Source: Antedon mediterranea
Taxonomy: Eukaryota; Echinodermata; Crinoidea; Comatulida; Antedonidae
Length of the DNA stretch: 64,000 nt
Assembly: GCF_964355755.1 (NCBI RefSeq)
Contig: NC_092680.1
Location: 2,581,001 to 2,645,000, forward strand
Reading direction: 5' to 3'
Positions 22,701 through 36,300 of this stretch are shown piece by piece. Under the pieces are notes generated by a model, which saw only the letters and a list, made by a program, of their open reading frames with translations, did not search any database and was not told where the DNA came from. The position numbers and the translations under genes were made by a program. How positions within the stretch are numbered: position 1 is the stretch's first letter; each line of letters begins with the position of its first letter.

Positions 22701-25700
22701 TAAATAGTCCATTGCAACTACGCAACATCAAGAGTGATTTTATCGCTATGCGAGTGCAAACTTGTATTACATACATACATAATTATTTCATCATGTTTGT
22801 AGTATACAAACTTATAATGGTTATCTAAAGCTATTATATTAACTTAGCAGATAACTGAATAATACATCAAACATCTATCAATCAGTTTTTTTTCCAATTC
22901 TTCCATTCGCGCCTTTAAATGTTAAGGAGAACATTTTTTTAAGTTATGGAACAAATAAAGTTGATTCTTTGATTTCATAGTGACATCTGACATCAATCGA
23001 TCAATCAGTATAAGATTGTATTTTTTTATGTATAATTCTTCCATTCGCGCTTTTAAATGTTGGGAACATTTTTTTAGTTATGGAACAAATAAAGTTGATT
23101 CTTTGATTTCATAGTGACACCTGACATCAATCGATCAATCAGTATAAGATTGTATTTTTTTATGTATAATTCTTCCATTCGCGCTTTTAAATGTTGGGAA
23201 CATTTTTTTAGTTATGGAACAAATAAAGTTGATTCTTTGATTTCATAGTGACACCTGACATCAATCGATCAATCAGTATAAGATTGTATTTTTTTTATGT
23301 ATAATTCTTCCATTCGCGCTTTTAAATGTTGGGAACATTTTTTTAGTTATGGAACAAATAAAGTTGATTCTTTGATTTCATAGTGACACCTGACATCAAT
23401 CGATCAATCAGTATAAGATTGTATTTTTTTTATGTATAATTCTTCCATTCGCGCTTTTAAATGTTGGGAACATTTTTTTAGTTATGGAACAAATAAAGTT
23501 GATTCTTTGATTTCATAGTGACACCTGACATCAATCGATCAATCAGTATAAGATTGTATTTTTTTAATGTATAATTCTTCCATTCGCGCTTTTAAATGTT
23601 GGGAACATTTTTTTTAAGTTATGTAACAAATAAAGTTGATTCTTTGATTTCATAGTGACATCTGACATTTTGAGAATGTCAGTTAAGTACCAAAATACTT
23701 ACGTATCATTGTATAGGATTGCGAGTTCACTTCCTGCATTGCATAAGAATGAATTAGTTCTTCCTGGGTGGTCAACGTCGTGAACAGTTGCCGCAATTAA
23801 CGATGCTACTTGGTCGTACGTGTCAAAACATTGCTGAGGAAAAAAGAGCGCATTTAAACAATTACAATTTATGAGACTATAATTACGAAAAATAGAGTAA
23901 TACTGGGCTAAAATTTAGCAATCTTTGTGTTGAAAAAATAAAATAGTTAAGAAGTTCTTAAAAAAACTGCAACCTTATATTTATCAATTCATTTCTAAAG
24001 CTCTGTATCCACTATCAAACTTTATGTGACAAAAAAATGTGATGTACCCATATATGGACATGATGATGTCATATCACTACTATGTTTTGGCATATTACTA
24101 CTATATTTGGGCACAACACACTTTTTTTGTCAAACTAGTTTCAGAGATTTAGTAAAAAAAAATGATTAATAAAAACAAAGTTTAAATTAGACCTTAAATT
24201 AGAAACATGGTTTTACTTTTTTTTTGTTTATTTATGAAAAAAGTAACTTAAAAAAAAGTAATTACCTTCAGTTTATCCTTACTGAGAAAGTAAGCCGTCG
24301 TATGAAGTACGTCTGCCGCATGAGTTGAGTTATGGTACGGGTTTGATGAATGATAATTTGCTTCGATAACTTGTAACCAGTTACGTAGCACTGCCTCTGA
24401 GCAGTTTAAGTAGCTACACACACTAAACCGTGTAAATATACTCATCCCTAAATTTACCAACGGTCTGAAATTAATAAGACAATAATTTGTATTAATTAAT
24501 AATTCAATAATAAAAAATAAGAACATCTGTGGCATATGTACAAATTAATTGTTGTTATCTTTACAATGTAAATACAAATCCTCTGTTTAAACTGAGAAAA
24601 CGGGGGTTGTGTACTCTAAAAAATCCACTCATTTTGAATAGTTCATGAGTTAATTAAAATATGTATTTTGAACATGTGCAAAGCTAATTATGTAAATTAA
24701 TTATGCAAGTACTAATTAAGCTTGGTTCCCATTAGAACGTAAACGCAACGAAAGCGTTGTTAGCAATCACAAGCGAATAAGCCATCGCTTGTGATTGGTC
24801 AATTCACTTGCGTTGCTTTACGTCCATGCGTTGCGTCGCTAGTGGGAACCAAGCTTGTGTGAACAGCAATTAATAAGATAGTAGCAATAGATAATTCGAT
24901 AACGAGGCCATTTCAGTAAGTTAATTTTAAAATGTTGTACGTAACACATATACAATTCATGATTCCTGCATAATAAGGCTTAACACTAACAGAAGTGGTT
25001 TGAAACAAATATTTAAACATGTCTACTTTGTCAATGACTGGTTTAAATAAGTCTGTTTCCAGGTTACCCTAAATTAAAATCAAATTCATCTTTTAAGAAC
25101 ATAATGGAATTAAAGTAGAACCTCTATAGTATTAAGGGACACTTCCTATGAAATGAACAAGGCGTAATGTACAATATGTAGGAACGATAATGTGAAATGC
25201 TTTCTTGTTTTATTATGTACAATGATTTCTTGTTAATTCTGGAAGATTTGGTTAATGTTTCTGCTGTTTTAAAATGCTGTATTTGTTATCTTAAAGGCAC
25301 CTTGAAGCTAAGGTGGTTCCACCTTGTAAGGAATAGAGGGGACACTTCCTATGAAATGAACAAGGTGACAATGTGAAATGCTTTAATGTTTTATTATGTA
25401 CAATGATTTCTTGTTAATTCTGGAAGATCTGATTGATGTTTCTGTTGAAGCTAAGGTGGTTCCACCTTGTAAGACGCCTCTGTGCAAAATACTATATAAA
25501 AAAAAAATTTTCTTCTATGGATACAATAAGGACAATCAACAAAGTGTATATACCTATGCAAAGTAATTCTTTCTAAGGCAAGGATGTCAAAATCCCATAA
25601 TTCGTCTGTCAACAACAACTGCTTGATTTCTGGAGGTACTTGGCTGATGTATGTACCTGAATTATTAGGCATTAGTGAAGATATGACTACAAGAAAAAAA

Positions 25701-28700
25701 CAAAAAAAACAAGGGGTTAGGAAGAATAATATAGTATAAAAATATTGTATACAAATATTTATGATTTGAATGGAAGAATATTTCTATGAGTTGAAAGATC
25801 GACTATTCTATTTAACAAGGTGAGCCAAGTTAAATAAGCATGAGTTGTAAACAATTCTAAACATAAAAAAAAAAAATGTGCCATGTAATAGAACGATTAA
25901 AAATACCCTTTACCGTCCAATAGAATACTTAAATTTAGTATGGATATAAAATTGAAAAAAATCAAATGGCAAGAACATAATTAGGTTTGTTATAAAAATG
26001 TAACAAAATGAACACACTGTTTTGTTACATCTGTGAACAATATATTTGTTCAATAGAAAAAAAAATAACTAAAAAAAAAAATAAATAAATGATAGAAAAA
26101 TCTTTTTTGAAGAAAATATCAGAACTTCTTAATTATTAAAAGAAGTAAAGGGAACCAAAGAAAAACCTTTAATATATTTAAATAACTACAAACTAAAATA
26201 AGAACTTTATAAGATGAATACAGACAAAACAAATCTCTTGTTATAAACTTGATAAAACAATTGTAATAGATTTAAATTTAATCAGGTTAGATTCAAATCA
26301 TTCCATAACAAAAAAAACAATGTTGAAGATAATTACATCACATTGTATAAACTTAAACAACAAGAATAGATGCAACTTTTAAACAGATTTAGATTAAAAT
26401 TACGGTATCCAGAAAAAATAACTATAAAACAAAGATTACAATAACATACTCATGGTATAAACTTAAACAACAACCAAATTTAGATTACAATTATCCATAA
26501 CTACAAAATAAAAAGCTAAAGATAAAGATTAAACAACCAAAATAGATATAACTTTAATCAGATTAAGATTAAAACTATCCAGAAAAATAACTATAAAATA
26601 AATATTGAAATAACATACCCCTCGGTATAAACCTCATTGTAAACTGGCACTAAAACGTATATCATAAATTCATATGTTGTCACCGACAAAAGAAGTAGTG
26701 AAATGAGGGGTAAAGAAACCGCGCTTGTCGCTTTTAAGGATATTAAACGGCGTGACATCACATCAGTGATTGAACACACCTGCGCATAACTTGTAAACAT
26801 CTTGTTTCCTCAAAGTTTCCACAATAATAATCGAATTAAACATTAAATTAGTAGTAGTATTGATCAAATGACGAGATATTTTCAAAGGATTTTAATATTG
26901 TGAGGATTTCCTGCCTCATGCTAAACTAATTTTTCTATAGTGAAAGCAATTGTAGTCATCGGGGAACATGATAATAATGATAATAGGCAGTTTTTACTAC
27001 ATATTTACTTGTTATTTAAATATTTGTTTTTGTATTAAAGACACTTTTATCACACTTAAATATAATGTGTAGTTTTAAAAAAGAAAAAGATTTTAAAATG
27101 CACAATGAATGGTAATATTAAAGCAGTGTACACATCATATTTTAAATGCATGTAGGGTTCATTATTCACTTTCAATTTCTTTCTTTTATAAATTTATTTT
27201 TGCCTACATAATTCCTATACCTATCAACTATGGGGTGCAACTGTTATTAGGTATGGTACGCTGATAACATCAAAAACACGGAAACTTTCCTCTAAGAAAC
27301 AACAGAAATATAGAAAATTAATTTTGACCAAAAGTAGTGGTCAAATAAAGAAATCTGCATACAGATATTCAAGAAGTATTATATTTCATTTTGAACTTCA
27401 TCATCATCATCGGTACCCCTAGGGAGGATTCCCGGCCTCTCTCCCTTGAGAAAGGCTAGCCACTGGCCTCTTAAAGGACAAACCTGAAGTCTTGTTGTTA
27501 TTAAATGGTCAACGTACTAAACATCCCTGGACAATATACAACCAGATTCTTCTTCCTCTCCCTGGAGAAATTCTGACTACTGGCCTCTTGCTTGATCAGA
27601 AAATTATACATCGTAATAGAGTAACAACCTCAGTGAAATACTGACTTATTGACATCCCATCAAATTATACATAATTAATTCAGAAAATTAAAATGGCCAA
27701 CTAGATAAAATTTTGCAAGCTCACATAATCATTGGCACAACTGATTGGCATGAAATCACATGGGTAAAGTGACCATGAAATTTGACACTTCTTGCGTATA
27801 ACTTTATCAGGAAAAATAATTTTACGTAGAAAAAAGTATCTTTTATGGAAGAATTAAATGGAATTTGGAATGTGTTATTTATTTATTTAACTTCTTCAGT
27901 CAAAGACTGGTCTCACAGAAGGGCCTAGTTATGAACAGTGGCTGTGTGTGTACCAGTACACCGGGGTAACCCCCCCTACTCGTCTCAAAAAGATGTACTA
28001 GGTTCTTTAAAGTGCACATGAGCTAAACGATATAAAGGTATAAAGCTACAGAACAAACAAAAACTGAAATTCTTATTCTTTGTAATGCGTGTTGAAAGAT
28101 GGCATGAATTTAATTAGGTCAGGAGTTTTCATAGTTGTTGCATTGTGAGGTCATCCTCGGTGATCTTGCTCTCAAAACTTTAAGCCAATAAGATCAAGAT
28201 GAAGTAGCATAACGCATGTATTGCATATGTATAATAATCTACACCTACATAGTGGTATTAACCTATATTAGTGTGAAAGGTCACAAAATCAAGCCACATA
28301 GGTGGCACTGGTTCAATGCTCTCCTTGATCATTGCTTTCTGATGGTAGAACACGTCTTCTCGGATAAGGAATTAAAATTGGAAGTCCAGTGTACATTTTT
28401 GGTTTGTTTGTTTTTTAATTGTTGCTCATTCATCAAATACAAATAAATATATATAGAGGAACGTTATCAAGCTATAGAGCTTGTTTCCATACACTTTAAA
28501 GAACCCAATGTATAATTTGGAAGACTGGGGTTGACCCTGATGTACTGGCCCTTCTTCGTCCCTGTTGTTAATGTTAGGCACTGCACTGTGACTGCTGTGG
28601 GTCCATAGAGGACCGAATTTGAGATGAGAATAAATGATGTTAAAAATAAAAGTTGGAAATATAAATATATTTTCGACTCAGGGACTGAGGAAAAATTTGA

Positions 28701-30341
28701 TTACAATAGCAAATAAACATCACTCAACAGAAAAACAGGACCAACGTAAAAATCAAAGTTTTTCCTAACAGAATTGCAGCATACATCACGGCCAATTAAC
28801 ATGGTGCAGTCAGTACAGCGGATTAGGGGGAAAAGAAAGGTGAAAGAGAAACCAATAATTCATATATATCAATCAATTTCAACTCAAGTCAATGAGTATG
28901 AAAAAATATGGAATTCTAGATAGAGTGCATATGGACAGATTGCAGAACAGTACTGTATTTCTAATAAGTTTTGAAACAACTATTGAAATACATTTCATTC
29001 ACTCGTGGATAACGCAATGTTAAACTTGGTTTTGCTTGACATACACTGTACAGAGGCTGTATTCTCCTACTCTGGTCAGTAAGTGGTATAAGCCAATAAA
29101 GCTCTGTCTACACTATCAAACTTTATGCGACAAAAAAATGTGATGTGCCCATGGACATGATGATTTCATATCACTACCATATTTAAGCATACCACTACCA
29201 TATTTGGGCACATCACACTTGTTTTGTCAAACTAGTTTGATAGTGTAGAGAGAGCTGTCATATACTCTGGTTCAAATTTAAGTACCAGGCTAGAGATGGG
29301 AGATGGTCTTTTTTTGTGCATCGCTACTCGGGGTGGATCCAGCATTATAGATTAGGGGGTGGGAGGGGGTGTTCATGCTGAGGTAGTTGCTCATAATAAC
29401 TGTTTTAAAATGTCAAGCAAAACTGTGCCAATAACGGCTTACATATCTAACACAAACCATCTATTAACTTGACCTGAGTGTGTAAATAATAAGGACAAGA
29501 AGGAGGATAGCTTTTCCTTTGTTAAATCCCCTATAGTCTGTTATCTTAGGCCTAATCAAAGCAGCCTAGGGAGCTATGATTCAGTCACTAAAACTACACC
29601 TGATCTAAGCTAATTGACTACCGGCTTCCTTCGTCTTATTAATATGTTTATTCCGTTAACCATGCCAACTTTCGTATTACAATGGATAAATATGACTTTG
29701 TAGAAAATCATGAGAGACCTTAAAACAAATAAATATAAACAAAAATTATCTACATTTGCAACTTTGAACTACATTTGTATGACTACAATGGATAAATATA
29801 AATCCAAAGGCAAAATACTGAACAAAATGACAATGCTCTGGGTATCAGTGGCTGGATCTCAATGGAGATACAAAAAAAGCACTGAAAAAATGACAATGCT
29901 GTGGGTATCAGCGACTGGATCTCAATGGAGATACAAAAAAAGCGAAAAGCTAAATCAAAATGATAAAGTAAAACATATAAGATAAGATAGATACTATAGA
30001 TATAAATATATATATATAAAAATACTGAAAAAAAAGATGAGGGCGTATCAATTTGATCTCTGTTGCGCGTGCGTACAACTGAGGACTAGTGTTGTTCCGC
30101 CGTACCACGCCGAGAGTGTTAAAGAGTCGTTATCCAATCGAGTTCGAACAATACCATGAAAGCCCCAGTGGTCTAATGGTTAGGACATCTGCATATCAAG
30201 CAGGCGGTCCGAGTTCGAGTCTCGGTTGGGGCGACTTTTTCTCATTCTCACAGATTTCCTCATCTTTATCGTTTCAAATTAATTAATTAAATTTCAGTAT
30301 ATCACCGGGCGGTTTAGAATTAGTTCTTTGCCTATTGTGTT

Positions 30342-30373
<32 letters not shown>

Positions 30374-33300
30374 AACGCTCCTTGAGCACTCTTGAGTGGT
30401 GCGTGCGCTATATAAATCCATATTATTATTATGACTAGTAGAAAAATCACAAAAGACCTTAAAACAAATAAATATAACTACTATTATCTACATTTGGAAC
30501 GTTAGTTTATATTAAAACCTTTCCTATGAAATTGGGATACTATTGTACGCAAAAAATAATAATTATTATATTTTTAGCAATGATTACAATCTAGACTTGT
30601 AAGTATGAAACTAAATTTAGTTGGTATTTAACATTTTGATGAAAATAAGGAAAAAAAATTTAGAATAGAATAACAAAGACTAACCAGAACATCATTAAAT
30701 ACAATACAGTAAATTCTATTAAACCCACACAATCTGAGTGAAGCCTTGATTCTCTCAAATAAATTTATTATACTATCCTATAAATAATAATGTATATTTT
30801 TACACAACTAATATATTATAAACTTGGTTCGTAACTCAAGTTAAGCTCTGTCCACACTATTAAATTAGGTTGACAAAAAAAAACTGTGATGTGCCCAAAT
30901 ATGGTAGTGATATGATATCATATATGGACACATCACATTTTTTTGTCACATAAAGTTTGATAGTGACATCTGTCCATATTTGGGCACATTACATTTTTTT
31001 TGTCACATAAAGTTTGATAGTGTAGACAGAGCTTTATGGAAAGTTTTTTTGAAATGAAAACTATTTTCAAACTGATAGGTGCCATTTTGCTCCTAAAGAA
31101 TTGATAATGAAGCCAAGTAAATTCCTATTGTTTTTTACTACGTCTAATAATACCGATTTTTCGGTTTCACTATAGTTTTAAAAACAGGTTATTTTAATTA
31201 TATAGATGATTTAGTAATGAGTAATAATTAAAGATGTTAGATATAGGTGAAAGTCAATACGTTTGATCTGTTATAAGAAGACAGATGTCAGGTGTAGTTA
31301 CGTAAATATATTTTAACTTGGCTTTTACTTGCCAATACAATTACTGTAAATGGGACGAGGCTTTCGGCACAGTCAACATTGTGTGCCTTATAGTTGTCTA
31401 TAGGCACGGCCGACCATGCATGTAAATGAGTATTTGCTACCAGCAGTCAATATTTGCTGTGGAGGCTTATCAGCATTGCTGAAAGTGTGGCAAATTCATT
31501 GTTTTCTTTCAGCAAGGATGACGGTGTGCTTTATTTGTCTATCGGCACAGAGAATTAGTTGCATGGTCGATCTTGTTCCCATTTATCTATTGGCGCAGAG
31601 AGAACTAGGCACATGGTAGACAATGTTGATAACAAAACATTACATTGGATGCAAGGTTGACTGTGCCACCAATATTTAGTCTTTTTACTGGTTTCAATTG
31701 GTTAACTGTGGCACTTGTTTGGCATTGGGCATGAGCTCTATAATCTCACCACAAAATAACTTGCACATTTTGTTGTATGTATACATTTCGTACATCAAAC
31801 TGTATATATGTATACAGCCCTGATGAAGGGCTAGTGTTGCCCGAAAGCTCTGCTAACTTTTCTGGCTGTTTACTTTATCGTTTTGATTTAGCTTTTCGCT
31901 TTTTATTTTTGTATCTCCATTGAGATCCAGCCACTGATACCCACAGCATTGTCATTTTTTCAGTAATTTGCCTTTGGATTTATATATACATTTCATATAT
32001 ACATATATACAGTTTGATGACATCTAAATAAATAAGCCACAGATACAGATACAGATTCATTTATTGTCCAAACAATTAATGGAAATTACAGTGCTCATAA
32101 ACCTTGGCTTGCCTAAAAAAATAATATAAATATAAGGGAGAGATGGTCTAAATTTGATTTGAAAGGAGTAAACTTATGTGCAGACCCTGACATAGGATGA
32201 AGGGACAAATAAAGGTCTGTCTACACGATCAAACTGCATGTGACAAAAAAAACAAGTGATATGCCTATATTTGGACATGATGATGTCATATCACTACCAT
32301 ATTTGGGCATATAACTACCATATTTGGGCACATCACACTTTTTTTTATCAAACTAATTTGATAGTGTAGACAGAGCTTTAGATGTGGATGTCAGAACACA
32401 AGAGAAAGTTGTAGAGTGAATCATTGTTGGGGATACGGTAAAAAGTAGAAGAAAAGTAGAAAAAACTAGTATTAATATAGCATCAATGAGTAAGAAATAT
32501 AATGAAACAAAAATTAAAACTGTTAAACCATTTTTAGTACCTCTTGTAATAGTAGCCTCCGGACCAGACATCTTGCGCCGTAATGCAAAACCACTATGCT
32601 GAAAAGTAATAAAAGATGACCATATTTAGCCATAACTATTTTTACAGTGAATTTCATAATCGGACATCTGGAGATATTTGTTTTTAGGAGTATTTTGGGG
32701 ATAAGGGATTTAGTCACGAAAGTGGAAGAAAAGCTTCGATTGTTGTTCCGAGGCGATATAATCTTTTCTATTAAAAGGTAAGCTTCCGATATTTTCATAG
32801 AAAACTGCCACCAATTCCATGTTTTTAATTTGTTCTTACTTTCTCTTTCCCATTTTGTCACGTAAACTTGGGAAGTCATTCATTAATGTTGAAATTCCTT
32901 TGTAATAAAAACAACTTGACAGAAGTCTGTCTTTACAATATCAAACCGCATTACATGAGTCATACAGTAGTAGATGCAAAAATTGTCATGCCAACAATCA
33001 CCATGGAGATGGAGTTTCTATGGTGAGTAACAGCTCAAAATGGGAAATTATCTTATTGAATAATGTTTGACACTGATAAATGTATTTTAGTCTATTTATT
33101 TCATGAACCTTGATTACTGAGCAAATACAAGTGTTTTTATTCTATGAAATCAAAGATATGTACACGAAAATTGGTTATTTTAAGGTAACTGAACTATTTG
33201 ACGAAATAACACAATTTTGGAAAATGTGTTATGCTTGCTACCATAAAACAACAGATTTTTTAAAAATTGGTTTTTATGAAATAAATATTTTTGTTATTGA

Positions 33301-36300
33301 TCATTAAAACAAACCCTATTGTCACCAGATTGGTTAAAAATAATATACCAATGTATTTATAGTATAAGATTATTATCTAAGAAATTGATGTCTAAAATTA
33401 AAAATATTAGTTGAAGGCTGAAAGAGGAAAAAATATGGAAAAAGCAAGCTTCGGTTAAAGGGTTTAATTTTTAATTTATTTCATTTTTTCTATTTATTTA
33501 GACATAATATTGCTAGTAGTGAATTGTATCATTACACAAGATGCTCTAAAATACCTATACTAAAGCTCTAAACATATCACTACCATATTTGGGCACATCA
33601 CACTTTTTGTTGACAAACTAGTTTGATAGTGTGGACAGAGCTTAAGAGAGGAAGTTTGTACATTTATTAATTTTACCAATTTTTGCTACTGCCTACATCC
33701 ATACACATGGTATACAAAAATGACTGGAATCGTACTGGGAAGGTATTAAACTACACTTGAAAATTATCTGCCATCTTGGATCCAATATGGCCGCCAAAAC
33801 AGAGTCTGAAATCTCCACTTTGAAGTGTTTAGTTTGTGATTGCCAACTTCATACACACACATGGGGTATCAAAATGACCAGAAAAGAAAAACCTGTCCTG
33901 ACATGGGTATCTTTGCTAGTAAATACATATAAAGCTTGGTTCCCACTAGAACGTAACGCAAGGACGTAAACGCAACGCAAGCGTTTTAACCAATGACAAG
34001 TGAAGTTATAGACAGTTAGCAATCACAAGCAAATAAGCCATCGCTTGTGATTGGTCAATTCACTTGCGTTGCGTTGCGTCGCTAGTGGGAACCACGCTTA
34101 AGAGTGTGGGAAGACAGGATGTAAACAAAGGACCATAGGATGGCATAGAGAAACAAACAGGGTGTTATCATTATGTGTGAAATTTAATTGAAATATTTGC
34201 ATCCATTTTTAATTGATGAAAAAATCTTTTTTTTTTCAAAACTTACTGTCATTAATCCGCCAACCAAGTCTGTTGTCATCTGATTCTCTTCATGCCCCTG
34301 GGAATTTAACGGCGGTGCGTAAAGCTCCGAAGATCGCAAAATCTCTAACACTTTATCTAAAGCTTGAACGACCGTGACCGGGCTGTTCTCCTGAGCTGCG
34401 TTGATTATATTAATCACCTGTTGTATTGTAGCGAAAGTAATTTTCAAACAAATTTTAATTGGTTCGAATCTTCAGTTATTACACTTTTTCCCCACAGGCT
34501 CAGAATTTTATTTTATTTTTATTTTATTTCTTTAAATTTTATTTGTACTTTATATATACACACTTTATATACATATTCTATTATTAATCTCTCTGAATGT
34601 TAATAAAATAATTTTATAAAATGTTATTTCTTTCTTACATCATATTTTGTCAATGTAAATATGTTGTATATACAATGACAAAGTAAATGTTAGGATAACC
34701 CAAGTTTATTTTTAATGCGATTTCAATGATATTATATAACTGAAAAGAATTATCTAAGATTAAGTTAAGTTCCTGAACGTAGGTAGCAAGTGAGTCTTGT
34801 ATTAATTACAAATCGCCACCTGTGGGAAGGACTAAAAGAACGGAACGAAAGTACGTCAACATGCATTGTGACATGCTGTCAAATCAGGAACCAGGGGAGA
34901 CAGGTGACAATGCAGGAAGAATAAGGGGAAATGTTTTGGGGCACGAGGGAAAGTATGCATGTTGGCCCACTTCCAAGGTAATTATATATCCTGCTACAGA
35001 GTATACACCAATGGTGTTGGCCTATTTATCGATGCAAAGGTTGATAGGGTTGCCATCCTTGTTGTTGTGGTTTAAGGGACTGAGGGTGAGTCAGTAAACG
35101 TGGTGGTTGTTTTGATTGGTTTAATGCCAACAGTCATGACTAGTGGGTTTGAATATGCAAATTAAGATATTATATACATTTGAATATTGAAATTGACAGG
35201 AAAAGTTAATAGATTAGAATAAATATTTAATGTAAAGTGGAAAAAGCAGATAAGTCCAAAATTAGGCAGACTCCTATCATATATGATACAAATTAAAATT
35301 TAAGTTGAGAATCTTGTAAGAAAATGTGTAAAGAGATAACATGACAGCCATCAACAATTTACTTTTATATATTGTATGAGATATTTGGTTTCTAGTTTTA
35401 AAACTCAATTTTCTGTACTTTCATAAAATGTGAATTTTCTGATTTTTCCACTGAGGCCTTCATCATCATATTATGAATTTTTGTTGCAAAGATTTAGGCA
35501 CACAAATGCTAATTACTATTTTATTGTAATGATAAAGAATAACCAATACAATAGAACTAATAGAGGAAATCTTCAGGGCCTTAAAAAATGTCCACTCAAT
35601 GGGGTCATAGTGTTAAAACATATATTGTCCCTTGTTTGTTCTACGGAAAAGTGTCCCATTAATAGGCGTCACAAACTGATATTTAATTTAAACTTACATA
35701 ATATCCTAACAAAGATTATAAAGTTGTTGACGCCTTTAAAATGATCATGAAATGCAAGAAATTAATATTTCCACTACTCAGTTTCTAGAAATTGTTATTT
35801 TTTTACCTTCGTTATCGGAGCTTCTATCATCATCGAGTGAATCCTAGCGATGGATTGTCTCCTTGTTAAATTTCCTGTTAGAAAAATAATTTATCATAAT
35901 TCTGAGTGTAAAAGTACAAACTACTCACTTTTAAAGCATCGTTTACTGTAGGTAGGAAAAAAAATGGTGATCATTTTCACTAGCTGATCATACACAGAGA
36001 GGCTAGTTTTCTAAGCTGGAGTAGTCTACATGGTGGAGCAAAGCTCTGTCTACACTATCAAACTTTGTGATGTGATGTGCCCATATATGGACATGATGTC
36101 ATATCACTACCATATGTGGACATATCACTACCATATTTAGGCACATCGCACTTTTTTCGTCAAACTAGTTTGATAGTGTAGACAGAGCTTTAAACATGTT
36201 TTTCTCTTTCCAGAAACTTATAAATATTCAATTCTTTTATTTTTTCATATAGGCAATCAATACTGTTTGCAAAGTGTTTGGTAACAAACACTAAGTGACG

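Larger units (their letters stand above)
19732..25686 (-). other. PDE8: PDE8 exons 13-20: catalytic domain and C-terminus
   Basis: Metal-binding residues are all present: [11 protein letters not shown] (His569, His573), [12 protein letters not shown] (His609, Asp610, His613) and KCADVANP (Asp739). The nucleotide-binding Gln is in [10 protein letters not shown] (about Gln791). [13 protein letters not shown] and the acid-rich [17 protein letters not shown] are typical of PDE8. The protein ends in a charged Lys/Glu/Gln tail, ...GSEDN. The enzyme should be active. Confidence 0.96.
25687..32540. other. PDE8 intron 12 (6.9 kb)
   Basis: Largest PDE8 intron. It contains three main-family elements, a tRNA-like gene, the 29808-29945 duplication, a hammerhead-like motif and unclassified repeats (27400-27640; a roughly inverted pair near 27900-28040 and 28485-28590). 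No exon was supportable. Confidence 0.7.

Noticed and set aside
26591-26800. Minus-strand ORF with good Kozak, a hydrophobic segment and a GTATGT donor, looking like an alternative PDE8 first exon
   Set aside because: The donor leaves phase 2, whereas PDE8 exon 13 needs phase 1; joining gives a stop after a few codons.
29710-29985. 91-codon plus-strand ORF with an internal repeat
   Set aside because: The protein repeat simply reflects the duplicated dispersed repeat.
32353-32571. Hydrophobic minus-strand ORF starting inside PDE8 exon 12
   Set aside because: It is read-through into intron 12 and an element copy; the exon ends at a GT donor in the correct phase.
34822-35097. 91-codon plus-strand ORF in PDE8 intron 10
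   Set aside because: No domain, no splice support and ordinary intronic composition.
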